Below are positions 46,480 to 56,510 of a stretch of DNA of 64,000 nucleotides, piece after piece; within the stretch, counting starts at the first letter, position 1; each line of letters starts with the position of its first letter. Source of the DNA: Avena insularis (lineage: Eukaryota > Streptophyta > Magnoliopsida > Poales > Poaceae); the NCBI GenBank assembly GCA_023614405.1, contig CM042694.1, forward strand, positions 93,541,285-93,605,284. The letters are read 5' to 3'. Both the position numbers and the translations under genes were made by a program. The notes below the pieces were generated by a model. It was not told where the DNA came from. It searched no databases and saw only the letters and a list, made by a program, of their open reading frames with translations.

Positions 46480-48652
46480 GTTCCTAGTGGTCGGGGGTAT
46501 GGTTCGCCTCCATGATTCTGGACTGGTGCAGCTACAGGTGGTGCCAGACCTGGTGGTGGTGGAAGAGCTCCATGTGCCACAGCACCCGGGGAAGCTCCAT
46601 AGCCTTGGTTAATCGCGTCACGATTCATCTGGGCCAGGCCTTCGTGGAGCTTGAGGAATTCACGGCAGTCCTTTAGGGGGTGGCTGGACTTTTTCTTGAT
46701 GTCGTGCTTGTCGATGTAGAAGTGCATGTTGCATGGTCCGGACAATTTGTCCTGGATGGATGTTGCGGGTGCGTCGTCACGAGTGCGGCGTTGCCACACT
46801 TTCGTGGTTTTCCTGCTGTCACGGTATCCACTGCCTCGGTATCCGCTGTTGCGGTTGTCGTCGTGTTTGTTGGTGTAGCCAGCCATGACCATGTCAACCT
46901 CTTCGCGGTCCTCTTACCCGCGCATTCGACATTTCCCTCGGCGATCGCGTCTGCGCCCGAGGTCATCGTCATCATCGTAGTAGGCATGATTTTTTACCAA
47001 GTCCTCTCCATCGGCCCACCTATTTGCAATCTCCATCAGGTGGTCGATTGTCTTGGGCTTTGAGCGACCCAACTCCTCCCTGAGCTCTCTGCGGCGCACA
47101 CCGCCGTTGAACGCGTCGATTGCGCGATCCTCGGAGATGTCTTCTGCAGAATTCTTGATGATGGACCATCTCTGGATGTATGAGCGCAGCGACTCGCCAG
47201 ACCTTTGGTGGCAGCCTCTTAATTCCTCGATTGATGCGGGCCTTTTGTAAGTGCCCTTGAAGTTTCGCATGAAGCTGTAGACCAGTTCTTCCCAGCTGCG
47301 AATGGATCCGCGCGGGAGGTTATTAAGCCATGCACGAGCGGCGCCTTGGAGCTGTAGCTGGAGGCATTGCATCGCCGTGCTCGAGCTTCTTCCATGCAGC
47401 CTGACGGAGGAGATGCGATATTCTAGCCAGATTTTTGGGTCCTGCAGGCGTCAAATTTCGGGTTCTCCGATGGGAGTTTGAACCCCTTAGGCATTCGCTT
47501 CTACCTGATGTCTCTGCTGAAGCATATGGCACCACAGAGCTCTATTTCGTCATCCTCCGAGTCATTCGAATGGGCATGCCTCGTGTGCATCTTGTCGACC
47601 TTGCGCTGTGTGATGTCATCTCGTGCGTCGTAGTCGTGGTCGTGTCGCTGTGAGCGGCGACGTCGAGACAAGTCGTGGCTATCATCACTGGACGAGGGCG
47701 AGGAGTAGCGTTCGGCCAGAGCCTTGCTCTTTTTTGGCTCTGGCGTTGGATCCTTGATGACGGTAGCTTCGACTAGCCCCAAGCCCGTGATCGTAGATCG
47801 GTGCATGGCAGCTCGTGAATCCCCAGCCGGAGGCTGGTTGTTGAGGAGGTACATGGTGGCTGCCATTACCGCCGCCTATGGTGTCTTTGGGAGCACGTTG
47901 CCCCGCGTATCCACCATCATGGACGAGAAGTCGAGGACTCGCGCGGCCTCTTCTTGCTCCTTGTCGGTGAGGTGGGTTAGTCGAGAGCGCCTTTAGGCGG
48001 CCACATGGTCATTGCCCTTGGAGGAGGATCCTCCCATGGAAGAGAGCTAAGCTCGCCGAAGGCTCGACTCGTCCGCCGCCTTCCTGCGTGCCTCGAGCTA
48101 TGCGATTACTTGTTGTTGGCGCTTGTATTCTTCCTTGAGAAGCCAATGGTAACCTATCAGCATGTCTTGCGATGAGTTTGGGGGTAGGGGGTTACCCCGC
48201 AGAGCTTCTCGACAGCAGGCCCACTCGTTGTTATTGAGGCGGATTTACATGAGCTCTCTGGTGTGCTCATTCGCCGTGAGATGCGGGTCTCCTCCCGTCC
48301 CATTGTTGGTGGGTGTGCCATTGGCGGGACCGCCGTTTGCGACTGGGATGTTGCCATTGGTCGGACCAGTACCGGTGTTTTCGCGACTGGCGCTGGTGTC
48401 GCATGCGTTGATGACGAAACACATGTAGTGATTGGGGAAGTTGTTGCTTCGGCAGCTTTTAGATCTAGAGCCGTAGGCTCCGTCTTGAGTGGCTAGATCG
48501 CCCAGATTGGATCCGTAGCTACTGTCGCTGATCGCATTCCTGACTGTTGTCGGGGCATTGAGTTCGCTTAGGGTACCTATCGGCAGTGGAAACAATGATG
48601 TTGGAGCAATCACGGAAACCGTGGGCTGGTTAGGCAGGCGAAGTGTGTCCAA
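46480..48652 (-). pseudogene. Tat-type gag, broken
   Basis: Gag fragments run from about 48,652 down to 46,480. The N-terminal part is asparagine- and glycine-rich (48245-48652). A middle piece around 47501-47866 has an arginine/serine/histidine-rich stretch. The retrotransposon-gag capsid domain lies at 46914-47372 with LQGAARAWLNNLP, SWEELVYSFMRNFKGTYKRP and GESLRSYIQRWS. A basic C-terminal piece (46470-46892) has a single FYIDKHD...KDCREF region where a zinc knuckle could have been. Several stops separate these pieces. The protein would package the element RNA. Confidence 0.82.
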
Positions 48653-48844
48653 CTGACCAACTTAGAAGCGTAAGCTCCCGATCGCCAGGCCGATCCCTTT
48701 GCCCACGGACTCGAAAGCCGGGCGAGTGGCTGGCGTGTGGATGGTGAAGTCGAAGACGCCAAAGAGGAGGCGAGTCTCTGCTATTGCAGAGTTGTAGACC
48801 ACGGTTGACGGGGCCGAAGAAGCCGCGACATCAGCACTCCCAGT

Positions 48845-48862
48845 TCCCACAGACGGCGCCAA
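48845..48862 (-). promoter_or_regulatory. Primer-binding site of the Tat-type element
   Basis: The minus strand reads TTGGCGCCGTCTGTGGG directly after the 5' LTR. It is a typical TGGCGCC-type site of plant gypsy elements and fixes the transcription direction. Confidence 0.85.
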
Positions 48863-48863
48863 T

Positions 48864-49350
48864 TGACGAGGGTTAAACTCATCAATGCCCATTGTTATGG
48901 ACTTCGATTTTGGAGAAGGAGGGAGCGCTGGAGGCATCAATCGGCTAGCAAACAAGAACACATGGACGCAAGGTTTACCCAGGTTCAGGCCTCGTAGAGG
49001 TCCCTACTCCTGCTTGTCTGCTCTTGGAATTATCGAGGGAGCTGAAAGTTCCAGGGGCTGCGTAGATGCAATCTGGCGAGGTTGTGGTAACTAGGGTTGT
49101 GATTGTCCTCCTCGCCGCCCCCTCCTAGCCTTTATATAGATAGGCTAGGTCTCAGGTAGCAGGTCGAGTCGGTTACAAGTTAGGGTTCGTCCCTTTAAAC
49201 TTTCTATCTTAAGTTTTGCCTTGTGCCGCAAGCAGTCGGAGTCTCCGTAGGACACCCGAATCCTGGATTGGGCTCTGGTAACGCCGTGGGTTTCTGCCAG
49301 ATCAGGCCATATGTACCAAACTCAAGTACCTGTAAGGTATGCCCACGTCA
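48864..49350 (-). repeat. 5' LTR of the Tat-type element (487 bp)
   Basis: Collinear with 20158-20643. On the minus strand it begins TGACGTGGGC and ends CCTCGTCA. A TATA box (TATATAAAGG, minus) lies at about 49,131-49,140 and is the likely promoter for gag-pol. Confidence 0.95.
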
Positions 49351-49387
49351 CTAACAGTATTGTTTTTATCGAAATACAATAATGCGT

Positions 49388-49893
49388 AACTAGTAGAGAT
49401 AATAAAAACAGTAAACATACAGGAGCAAAAATTATGAAGGCTAAATACACATCTTACATTTGAGAAGACGAAGATTGAAAAGACAGGACTTTATAAAAGA
49501 ATGAAAGCTATCGACTTATTTTCAAATGGAGGAAGTACAACATATGTTATATAGTTCTTCGGTTCATCTTCAAACAAGCAAGCAGGTCCTAAGATGACAA
49601 CCCTCTGGGAGTCTCTAAAGTCAATCGAGAACTAAAATGCACCCCATTTATCTCAAATGCCGAGGAAACGATTGAAATGTGAGCAGTCAGGATGGGGCAA
49701 GTAGCAACAAAGTAGATCTTATGGAACGTTGTGCACAATGAGAGTAATCTAACATGAATTCCTTTGAGCATAGAACCAAGAACTATCTTAAAAATTACAC
49801 AATTCAACTAAATCACAAGCCGAACTGAAGATCGTCAACCCGTAGCCCAAGTTTTGCAAGAAGGTGGTCAGTTTGATCTGGATTTTCTATCAT
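49388..49893 (-). pseudogene. Partial duplicate of the kinesin 3' end
   Basis: Collinear with 51228-51800, the 3' UTR and last codons of the kinesin. On the minus strand it reads PDQTDHLLAKLGLRVDD and ends with a TGA after LQFGL. Only the final roughly 20 codons and the 3' UTR are present; upstream the similarity stops at about 49,893. This is either the end of a second kinesin copy or the downstream product of a local tandem duplication now separated by a solo LTR. Confidence 0.75.
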
Positions 49894-50105
49894 ACATGGC
49901 ATATATATTTGCATGCACATTTCAATAGTTGTTTTGGTGTTTCAACATTTGTTCTAGAATGTTTTAATTCATGTTTCAGAAAAACTAACTGAATCGACAC
50001 ACATCAACACATAATGAAACACGGTGAAACCATCCACATTATCTACCTTGTATGGTAGAAAATCATTTCTCAGAAGTCATATCTCACCAGCATAGAAGAT
50101 TTTTT
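49894..50105. other. Short AT-rich spacer left of the solo LTR
   Basis: Contains repeated 'gtttcaacatttg' or 'gtttcagaa' phrases and no ORF. Not recognised. Confidence 0.4.
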
Positions 50106-51088
50106 TGTTGGGTCATGTCCTTCCATATGGAGGTGTGTTGGCAGCTCAACATCAGCCCGTGAAGTCCAACACGTTTCAACCGTTGATCGATGTTCGTTCC
50201 AACAACTGAGGTGCTCTTTGGGAGAGGAGTAGAAAAGGAAACCCTAGCCATCCCTAGTGGCTGTGTATCTCAATTAGAGAGTGAGCAAGTGTGAGAAGCA
50301 AGCCAACGTGGCTGCTACTGAGAGAGGGTGAGAGAACGCATAAGAACACCACAACCTAGTGAGAAGAGAGAAAGAAGAGGGAGAGGTGATTTCTGTCCAG
50401 TTTTCTGAGATCTGACCAGTCTGTCTTCAAGCTAGTGTTTGGAGGCTCAAAGTTTCTTGGATTGACTCCAAACTTGGTAAGCTCGTTCCTTGCTTTGATT
50501 ACTTTGATCTGGTTAGCTAGTTTCAGGTTTGGGTCAGCATAGTTTCAGATTTGGAAGCGGTTTATTCAGTTCGGACTGCTGCAGTTTCAGCACATAGCAG
50601 TTTTGGTAGACGAACAGTTTGGACAGGAAAACGGTGTCCGATTGACCTGAAATTGGGTGTGTATGTTGGGTACTCGTATGTCAGCTTGTCTACCAAGTTT
50701 AGTGCTAATTGGATCTACAGTTTAAGAGCAGTTTGCTGATAACCTAAGAGGACAGAAACTGAGATACTCTGCTTTGTTGTAATCTTTCTCTCAAGTGGTC
50801 GTCGTTGTTGTTGCCGGTTGGCAACAAGCTGAGTGTGTTGTACATCTCTAGATGTTCTAGAGAAGAATCTGTACCCAAGTTGCTCATAGTGAAACTCGCG
50901 TGGATCGGTTGGTCCACACCCGTGGATTTTTCCTCCTCGCCTTGAGAAGGTTTTTCCACGTAAATTCTTGTGTCACCTGTGCATGTGCTTATTGTTTTAT
51001 TTCCGCTGCATATCTGTTGATTGAAACTATCCTCGAAGTTCACCGCAGGAAGGAGCGGGGAGGTTGTGTGTCTCTTCCTCCCCCAACA
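50106..51088. mobile_element. Solo LTR, copia type, 983 bp
   Basis: Starts TGTTGG and ends CCAACA, a perfect short inverted terminus, flanked on both sides by TTTTT (50101-50105 and 51089-51093). There is no internal domain and no second LTR nearby, so it probably formed by LTR-LTR recombination. The T-run target is low complexity, so this duplication is weaker evidence than the others in the window. ORFs inside it look incidental. Confidence 0.75.
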
Positions 51089-51227
51089 TTTTTTCCGGAT
51101 AGACAAACTTTTGGCTAGGTGGTTCTTTGGCCCATCCAATCACTGTTTTCATCACCCTCTAAAATCACTGCAAATATTAGGGATCTTTTTAACAGACAAC
51201 ATGTGAGCTAGGTTATCCTCGCTAGCT

Positions 51228-51800
51228 GACCAGTAGAAATAAATAAAAGCATAAAACAGATGGGAGCTGAAGTTATCAATGCTAAATACATACTTTATAT
51301 TCTGAAAGATACCGGTTCAGAAAACATAGGTACTTTTTAAAAGATTGAAAACTATCAGCTTATTTTCAAATGGAGCAAGTACAGTATATGTTATATTGTC
51401 CTACAGCTATTCTTCAAACAAACAATCATGTCCTAAGCTGACAGCCCTCAGGGAGGCCTCTAAAATCATTTACAAAAGCTCCAATAAGAGAACTGAAATG
51501 TGAGTAATCTGGATGAGGCAAGCAGCAACAATGCTGAGATCTTATGGAACGTTATGCACAGTGAGAGTAATAACCTGAATTTTCCTTGGAGCATAGAACC
51601 AGGAAGTACGTTAGGAATAACACAATTTAACTAAAACCCCAGAAGTCTAACTGAAGATCGTAAACCCAAGAATGCGAATGTAGCAGTCAAGTTTCTGAAA
51701 GTAATGCTGCCTATAAGCGCCTAGACATCACTCTGTTCATGGAGAGTCCACGTGCAGCCCAAGTTCTGCAAGAAGGTGGTCAGTTTGATCAGGAACCTCC
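51228..51800 (-). repeat. Kinesin 3' UTR and C-terminus, second copy of the duplicated block
   Basis: Collinear with 49388-49893, with many substitutions and small indels, so the duplication is not recent. Shared phrases include 'cttattttcaaatgga.caag' and 'gcaagaaggtggtcagtttg'. Confidence 0.8.
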
Positions 51801-52707
51801 ATGCCAAGTGTGACTCTTCCTCCATGTCTGGTTTCTCATTCTCCACCTCCTGCAGTCGTTGTTTCACAGAAAAGAGTTCTTCCTGCTGCATACGCATCCT
51901 CTCTTCCATCATCCTCAGCTCACTCCTCAGGATACGGGTCTCCTCGGCGACCTTCATGCTGATCTCTTGCTCCTTCGCGGCGACAATCGTACTGACCTCC
52001 GCCTCACGTGCTTCCATCAGACTAAGCTTCATCCTCAGCCTTGCTACCTCCTCTTCCTTCAACCGCATCTCGGCCTCTTTGGAGCTTATCTTGTCTCTTG
52101 GTGTTGGTGCCCAAGCAGCACGGGTAATGTGTTTCGCTCTAGCTCCATACTCAAGGGTGGATATCGTCTTGTGCAGTTCCTTTCGGTCAGGACTTGCACA
52201 CAGGATCATAAGGACTTTGCACCTCTTGTCATCAAACGAGTCCTAAAATTCCATGGAAAAGCATGAGCTTGAACGTACCGCTAAGGAGAGATAACAATAG
52301 GAATGTTGTGTGGTTCTGCGGTACCTGTAGTAGCATTGTTAGTTTGCTGTCTCGAAATGGGACATGTGAGTCGCCATTAGCAATGGACTCAACGACCCGT
52401 TTCAGCATGGTGTTCCCTTGATTAATACTTCCAGTCTGTTGAACATCACTACCCAGTGTTATGAAATTCGATGTACAAATAAAATTATGAAGTGCAATTA
52501 CATAAGGAGCATTGCAAGTTGCTATTCATTAGTGAGCTGCTAAGATATGTTATGGTGTGTTCAAAAATGGGTTAACTCTTCTAGCCTATCAGCTAGGACA
52601 TAATGATGATTCAACTGCAGTAACATGCTGATCAATTTTGTAAAGAGAGGAACTGAAAACGATCAGATGCTGCCTAAATTATAAGGATTCCTCCTAGCAT
52701 TGCGCAC

Positions 52708-52815
52708 CTCAGATTTGGCTTCACTTCCAGTTTGTCCTGCAGATCCAATGTTCTCAGAGCCATCCATGTCCACAAACATGAGCCTTCCTCCCACTGATGG
52801 CACATCCAAGATTAT
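52708..52815 (-). other. Duplicated kinesin switch II exon (copy 2)
   Basis: 108 bp with AG acceptor and GT donor, same phase as its copy at 53525-53632. It encodes IILDVPSVGGRLMFVDMDGSE. The usual D-x-A-G-S-E switch II motif reads DMDGSE here, while the other copy keeps DMAGSE. Confidence 0.85.
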
Positions 52816-52920
52816 CTACACAAGTAACAGACCAAAGCCAGTGAGAAGTCTGGTCTTTCAGAAACATCGCGGCTGCAACCTACAAGTTAGAACTGCTCAC
52901 CATTGCAGTGCAAAACAAAC

Positions 52921-53050
52921 CATGCAGTGACTGCGTGAACTCCTCGCGTTGCAGTGTGTTCCCTTCACAGCACGCCGTTTCTCTACTTGGGCGACTTGTC
53001 TTGACATCTTCCTGGCTTCATTTCCAGAAATGTATGTCGCATTCCCTTCA
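52921..53050 (-). other. Duplicated kinesin switch I exon (copy 2) with a foreign 5' part
   Basis: From NATYISGNEARKM to CNARSSRSHCM it matches the exon at 53741-53896 and ends at the equivalent GT donor. It keeps the conserved asparagine of the N-x-R-S-S-R-S-H motif, which copy 1 has lost (DARSSRSH). Upstream of NATYI the similarity stops at a GGGAATG junction. The open frame continues into unrelated sequence (53051-53181). Confidence 0.8.
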
Positions 53051-53385
53051 TAACCATCTTTGCAGACACAACGAGCAGGGAACACCGAGTGGCCGCACCT
53101 ATTTTTTGTGTTGCGCTCAATACCATTGTACGCAGGATCATACTCATATTGCGGCAAAGCATCAACAAAATTGGGCAACATGTCTTCATCAACATCCTAA
53201 ATTGCAAAATATCATATACTGCGTGAATATTGTAGAAATGAAACACAAAGAAAGATTTTCAAGAACTAACCGTCTCATCTAGGGTTGGCGGTGTGCCTTT
53301 CTTGATCTGCTTCCCTCAGTCGTAATGGACAACGGATGTAAGCTTCGTCCATCCCTTGGTGCCCATCCGTCGGTGTTCTGACCTG
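53051..53385 (-). other. Unidentified exon-like sequence between the duplicated kinesin exons
   Basis: On the minus strand, two segments look like exons. One (about 53378-53281) is bounded by 'aacag' and 'gttag' and reads GTKGWTKLTSVVHYD, a TGA, then GKQIKKGTPPTLDET. The other starts after 'tttag' at about 53197 with DVDEDMLPNFVDALPQYEYD and runs in frame into CVCKDGYEGN and then the kinesin exon. The C-x-C-x5-G pattern recalls EGF-like repeats, but so short a match may be chance. No family assigned. Confidence 0.4.
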
Positions 53386-54135
53386 TTTACACATTAGTTA
53401 ATTTTCTAGTGTATCTGGGAGTACATAATAATGACTTGACTGCAGATTGTCAATCAATAGTTCAAAGAGAAACTGAAAAACAGTGGATGCTACTTAAGTA
53501 ATAATAATCTGTAACATTGCGCACCTCAGATTTGGCTACATTTCCAGTTTGGCCTACAGCTTCTACGTTCTCGGAGCCAGCCATGTCAACAAGCATGAGC
53601 CTTCCTCCCACTGACGGCACATCCACGATTATCTAGACAAGTAACACAAAAGCAAAGGCAATGATGAGTCTGATATTTTTGAAACATCGTGGTTACTGGT
53701 TACAACCTACAAGTGAGAAGAAGTGCTGATTGCAACCAACCATGCAGTGGCTCCGGGAACTCCTCGCATCGCAACTTGTGGTCTTCACAGTGCGCCGCTT
53801 CACTAGCTCGACGACTTCTCTTGCTATCTTGCCAAAGTCGTTTTCAGAAATGTATGTGGCATTCCTGGCTTTTGTTCCAATTACTTCTAGCCTCACCTGT
53901 ACATAGTGTATTGAAAAGGTTGAGCAAAATAGTTACCGGATGACACAAATTCCCATTCCAGATTCACACTCCATGGTTAAAGAAATTCAAACATTGCCAC
54001 ATAGCGACGAAGTGTCAACATGTTTTGGAAGCTTAAGTTGTGCTTCCAAAAATTCATGTTACAATTTATGACCAATTCAATTGTATGTCAATTCTTGGGG
54101 CTTACCAGTTTACAGCCTACAATATTATTATTAGT

Positions 54136-54287
54136 GATGCAAGTGGGTCCATATTAGGGTACCCTCTACCCTCTCTAGTTTAACAAAATGAACTAACTTT
54201 ACAAATGACATCATTGTTTTGAAAAGTTAGTTCGTGTTTTTGAACTAAAGAGGGTGAATGGTACCCTAGTGGTGGCCCACTTGCATC
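54136..54287. mobile_element. Foldback MITE in the kinesin intron, 152 bp
   Basis: The left end GATGCAAGTGGGTCCATATT and the inverted right end GATGCAAGTGGGCCACCACT share their first 12 bases and continue into matching 'agggtacc'. The middle is palindromic ('gaactaacttt...aaaagttagttc'). No clear target duplication, so the superfamily is not assigned. Confidence 0.75.
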
Positions 54288-54350
54288 TCTAGATATTATC
54301 GGTCGTTGGCTAAGTAACCTGACAACATAACTATTACCAAAATACCGATT

Positions 54351-54722
54351 TGTTTTAACTAGGTTGATTACAGTCCAACAGTACTACTTACACAGAATCA
54401 ATAAGAAATGCCCACCATTTTTAGCATTCACATAAACCTGTGCCATTACTGGTCCAGCAGTTACGGTAGATCATTTGTTAGATAGGGACATACCAATGCA
54501 TCCTAAATTCCTAAGCTGACACCAAACTCAGGACGTGTTTTAACTAGGTTGATTACAGTCCAACAGTACTATTTACATAGAATTCCTACGAAATGCCCAC
54601 CATTTTTAGCATTCACACAAACCTCTGTGTCATTAATGATCCAGCAATTAGGGTAGATCATCTGTGAGATGGGGACATACCCAATCCATCCTAGATTCCT
54701 AAGCTGACACCAACCTCAATGT
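54351..54722. repeat. 185-bp tandem duplication in the kinesin intron
   Basis: Units at 54351-54535 and 54536-54722. Both begin 'tgttttaactaggttgatta' and include 'agaaatgcccaccattttt' (first) or its near match and 'ctaagctgacaccaa'. Several substitutions separate them. Confidence 0.9.
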
Positions 54723-56318
54723 ATTTTAGTTCAAAGACCAGAAGGGTTCAATGGATAGATCCAACATCTAGAAAGCCTCATTGTAATCATTTGATGTAAA
54801 ATAATCACAACAATCACTAAACAAAATACTCCGACAATAGATCATATGACAAACACACCGAGGCTTCCTGAACATCAGATCTTACACAAGGTTGCATATA
54901 AGTGCTACCATGGCATATAAATCAAAAGGCTGCATATAAATCAACTCAGCAAATTTCGATTAGAAATTCACACTCCTATTACTCACAAAATTCAGACATA
55001 TGTTTTCAGCTTCTGAAACAGTATTTTGTTCCAGAGGCCGGACGGGGATTATTGTTCCATCGATCATCTAAATGAAACTCACTACAATCACTTGATGATC
55101 AAATAGCAAACACACTGAAGCTTCTAAACACATAATCACTTGTAAGTGTAACAGCAAGATGCTGGCATAGAATGTGAAAACATACAAACCTTGGAATTGG
55201 GCCCTTTCTCTCCTCCGGTTCAAGGGAGCAGATCGTAGACCTCCTCGTTGTAAATCTCCAGGAAGGGCAGATGGACGTGCTCGCCGCCGCCTCCGTCCTG
55301 TATGTCCCAGAGCGCCCGGTACACGATGCCGGGCTCCTCGGCGGTGCCGAACATTGTGTGGTTCTTCCCGGACCCCGTGGGCCCGTACACCATGACCGTG
55401 CAGCTGGCGCCTGCCCGCACGCTCTCGACCCTCGGCCGCACGAACCGGCCGTACAACGCCTCGATGCCCTCCCCCTCCGACGCGTGAAGTCGCGGAGGCA
55501 CGGGCGGCCGCCCCTCGCGTCACGGGAGCGCACGCGCACGGACGTCCCGCTACCGCCAATGTCGAGGGCGGACGCGTCGGCGGTGAGGTTCCGGATGCGG
55601 CCGATCACCACGACCGGGTGCACGGCGCGGCGGCACCGGCTCTTGGGGCTGGATGTGCACGGCGAGCTGTCGAGCAGCCGGCGCCGGCTCTTCGGGGTGG
55701 CGGTGTACGGGTGGTAGTCGTGAGGCGTTGGCTGGCCCTCAGGGTGCGGTGTACGGGGAGGAGTCGGCGAGGCGTCGGCGCTTGGTAGCACCCGGAGCGG
55801 CAGTGCACGGTGTCGGGGTGTCGAGGGGGCGCTTGGAGGGGACACGCACGCGCGCGTCCGTCGCGCCTGTCTCGCCGCGGACGGCGCTCCGGATGCTGCC
55901 GAGGACCTCCATGATGCGCTCCACGGTGATGCCGCCGCGTCCTGGGTGGCGCATGCTCGACGGCGTGGGAGCGGTGCCCGGGAGGAACGCGGGCTGGCGC
56001 TTGGAGGCGGACGCGCCGGGAGTGGAATCGAATGTCAGGCGGCGCGGCTGCGGCTGCAGCGGCCGTGGAGGGAGCGGGGGCGGCGACATCGTTGATGCTT
56101 GGCCTTGTCGGAGGTGGCCCTGATGGTGTTTTGCGAGGAGAAGCAGAGGATTTGAAACTGAAGCCACAGAGCACATATGCCAAGAAAGATCTCCTCTTGT
56201 TTTTTTGGGCGGGTAAAGATCTCCTCTTGTTGCCGCTAGCATCGACTCGTGCACGGTTCTATTTTCTTTTTTTCTTTGTTAAAAAATCATAACTAAACAA
56301 AATAGTCTAGTGCCCTGG

Positions 56319-56510
56319 CACTAGTGGAAAACGGGTCTATAGTCCCGGTTTATAAGCGTCTTTAGTCCCGGTTTGCCAGCCGAGACTACAAAGGCGGTAC
56401 TAAAGATCACCCCTTTTAGTCCTAGTTCTGCCACAAACCGGGATTAAAGGTCCTCACGAGGTTGCGTCGAGCGTGCGGGGCTTTTAGTACGAACCGGGAC
56501 TAAACATTTT
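56319..56510. repeat. 5' TIR and subterminal repeats of the third CACTA
   Basis: Motifs 'tagtcccggttt', 'aaaccgggattaaag' and 'acgaaccgggactaaa' occur in both orientations directly after the CACTAGTGGAAA terminus. Confidence 0.75.

Larger units (their letters stand above)
20158..49350 (-). mobile_element. Ty3/gypsy LTR retrotransposon, Tat type, minus strand, split by nested insertions
   Basis: Direct LTRs lie at 20158-20643 and 48864-49350. The target duplication CTAAC is identical at 20153-20157 and 49351-49355. The primer-binding site beside the right LTR shows the element reads leftwards. Order on the minus strand: gag, aspartic protease, reverse transcriptase, RNase H, second (archaeal-type) RNase H, integrase, then a convergent plus-strand gene, a repeated 3' UTR and the polypurine tract. 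The extra RNase H and the antisense gene are features of the Tat/Grande group of plant gypsy elements. With the inserted block 28456-44748 and one target copy removed, it is about 12.9 kb. All genes carry stops or frameshifts. Confidence 0.95.
53897..55189 (-). other. First kinesin intron, with MITE and tandem duplication
   Basis: GT (55189-55188) to AG (53898-53897), about 1.3 kb. It contains a foldback MITE (54136-54287) and a 185-bp tandem duplication (54351-54722). A small additional exon could be hidden here, since the family normally has a short segment between the exon 1 end and VRLEV. Confidence 0.65.
51721..56089 (-). pseudogene. KIN10A: Kinesin motor protein, KIN-10A/PAKRP2-like, broken
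   Basis: A microtubule motor; the Arabidopsis homologue PAKRP2 works at the phragmoplast. Exon 1 (56089-55190) has a proline/arginine-rich leader, HPVVVIGRIRNL and the P-loop GPTGSGKNHTMFG (usual S changed to N), ending VYDLLP. Switch I exon 53896-53741: SSRSHCM. Switch II exon 53632-53525: DMAGSE. Both are duplicated at about 53050-52921 and 52815-52708. Exon 52435-52325: NGDSHVPFRDSKLTMLLQ. Last exon 52242-51721: VLMILCASPDRKELHKTI and a neck/coiled coil rich in E, K and R. All junctions are GT-AG and phase 0. Breaks: frameshifts near 55,740 and 55,500, a TGA just after VYDLLP at about 55,225 (probably GGA to TGA), and a shift before the C-terminal DQTDHLLAEL segment, which lies in another frame. 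KIN-10A is the best fit by motif spacing; another ungrouped kinesin is possible. Confidence 0.85.

Noticed and set aside
53061..53110. An EGF-like or wall-associated kinase domain (CVCKDGYEGN)
   Set aside because: Only about ten residues match and no second cysteine pair is nearby, so I report it as unidentified exon-like sequence and not as a kinase.
55068..56292. Several long open frames on both strands in the GC-rich 55.1-56.3 kb region
   Set aside because: They are shadows of kinesin exon 1. High GC removes stop codons in all frames, and only the minus-strand frames with HPVVVIGRIRNL and the P-loop are protein-like.
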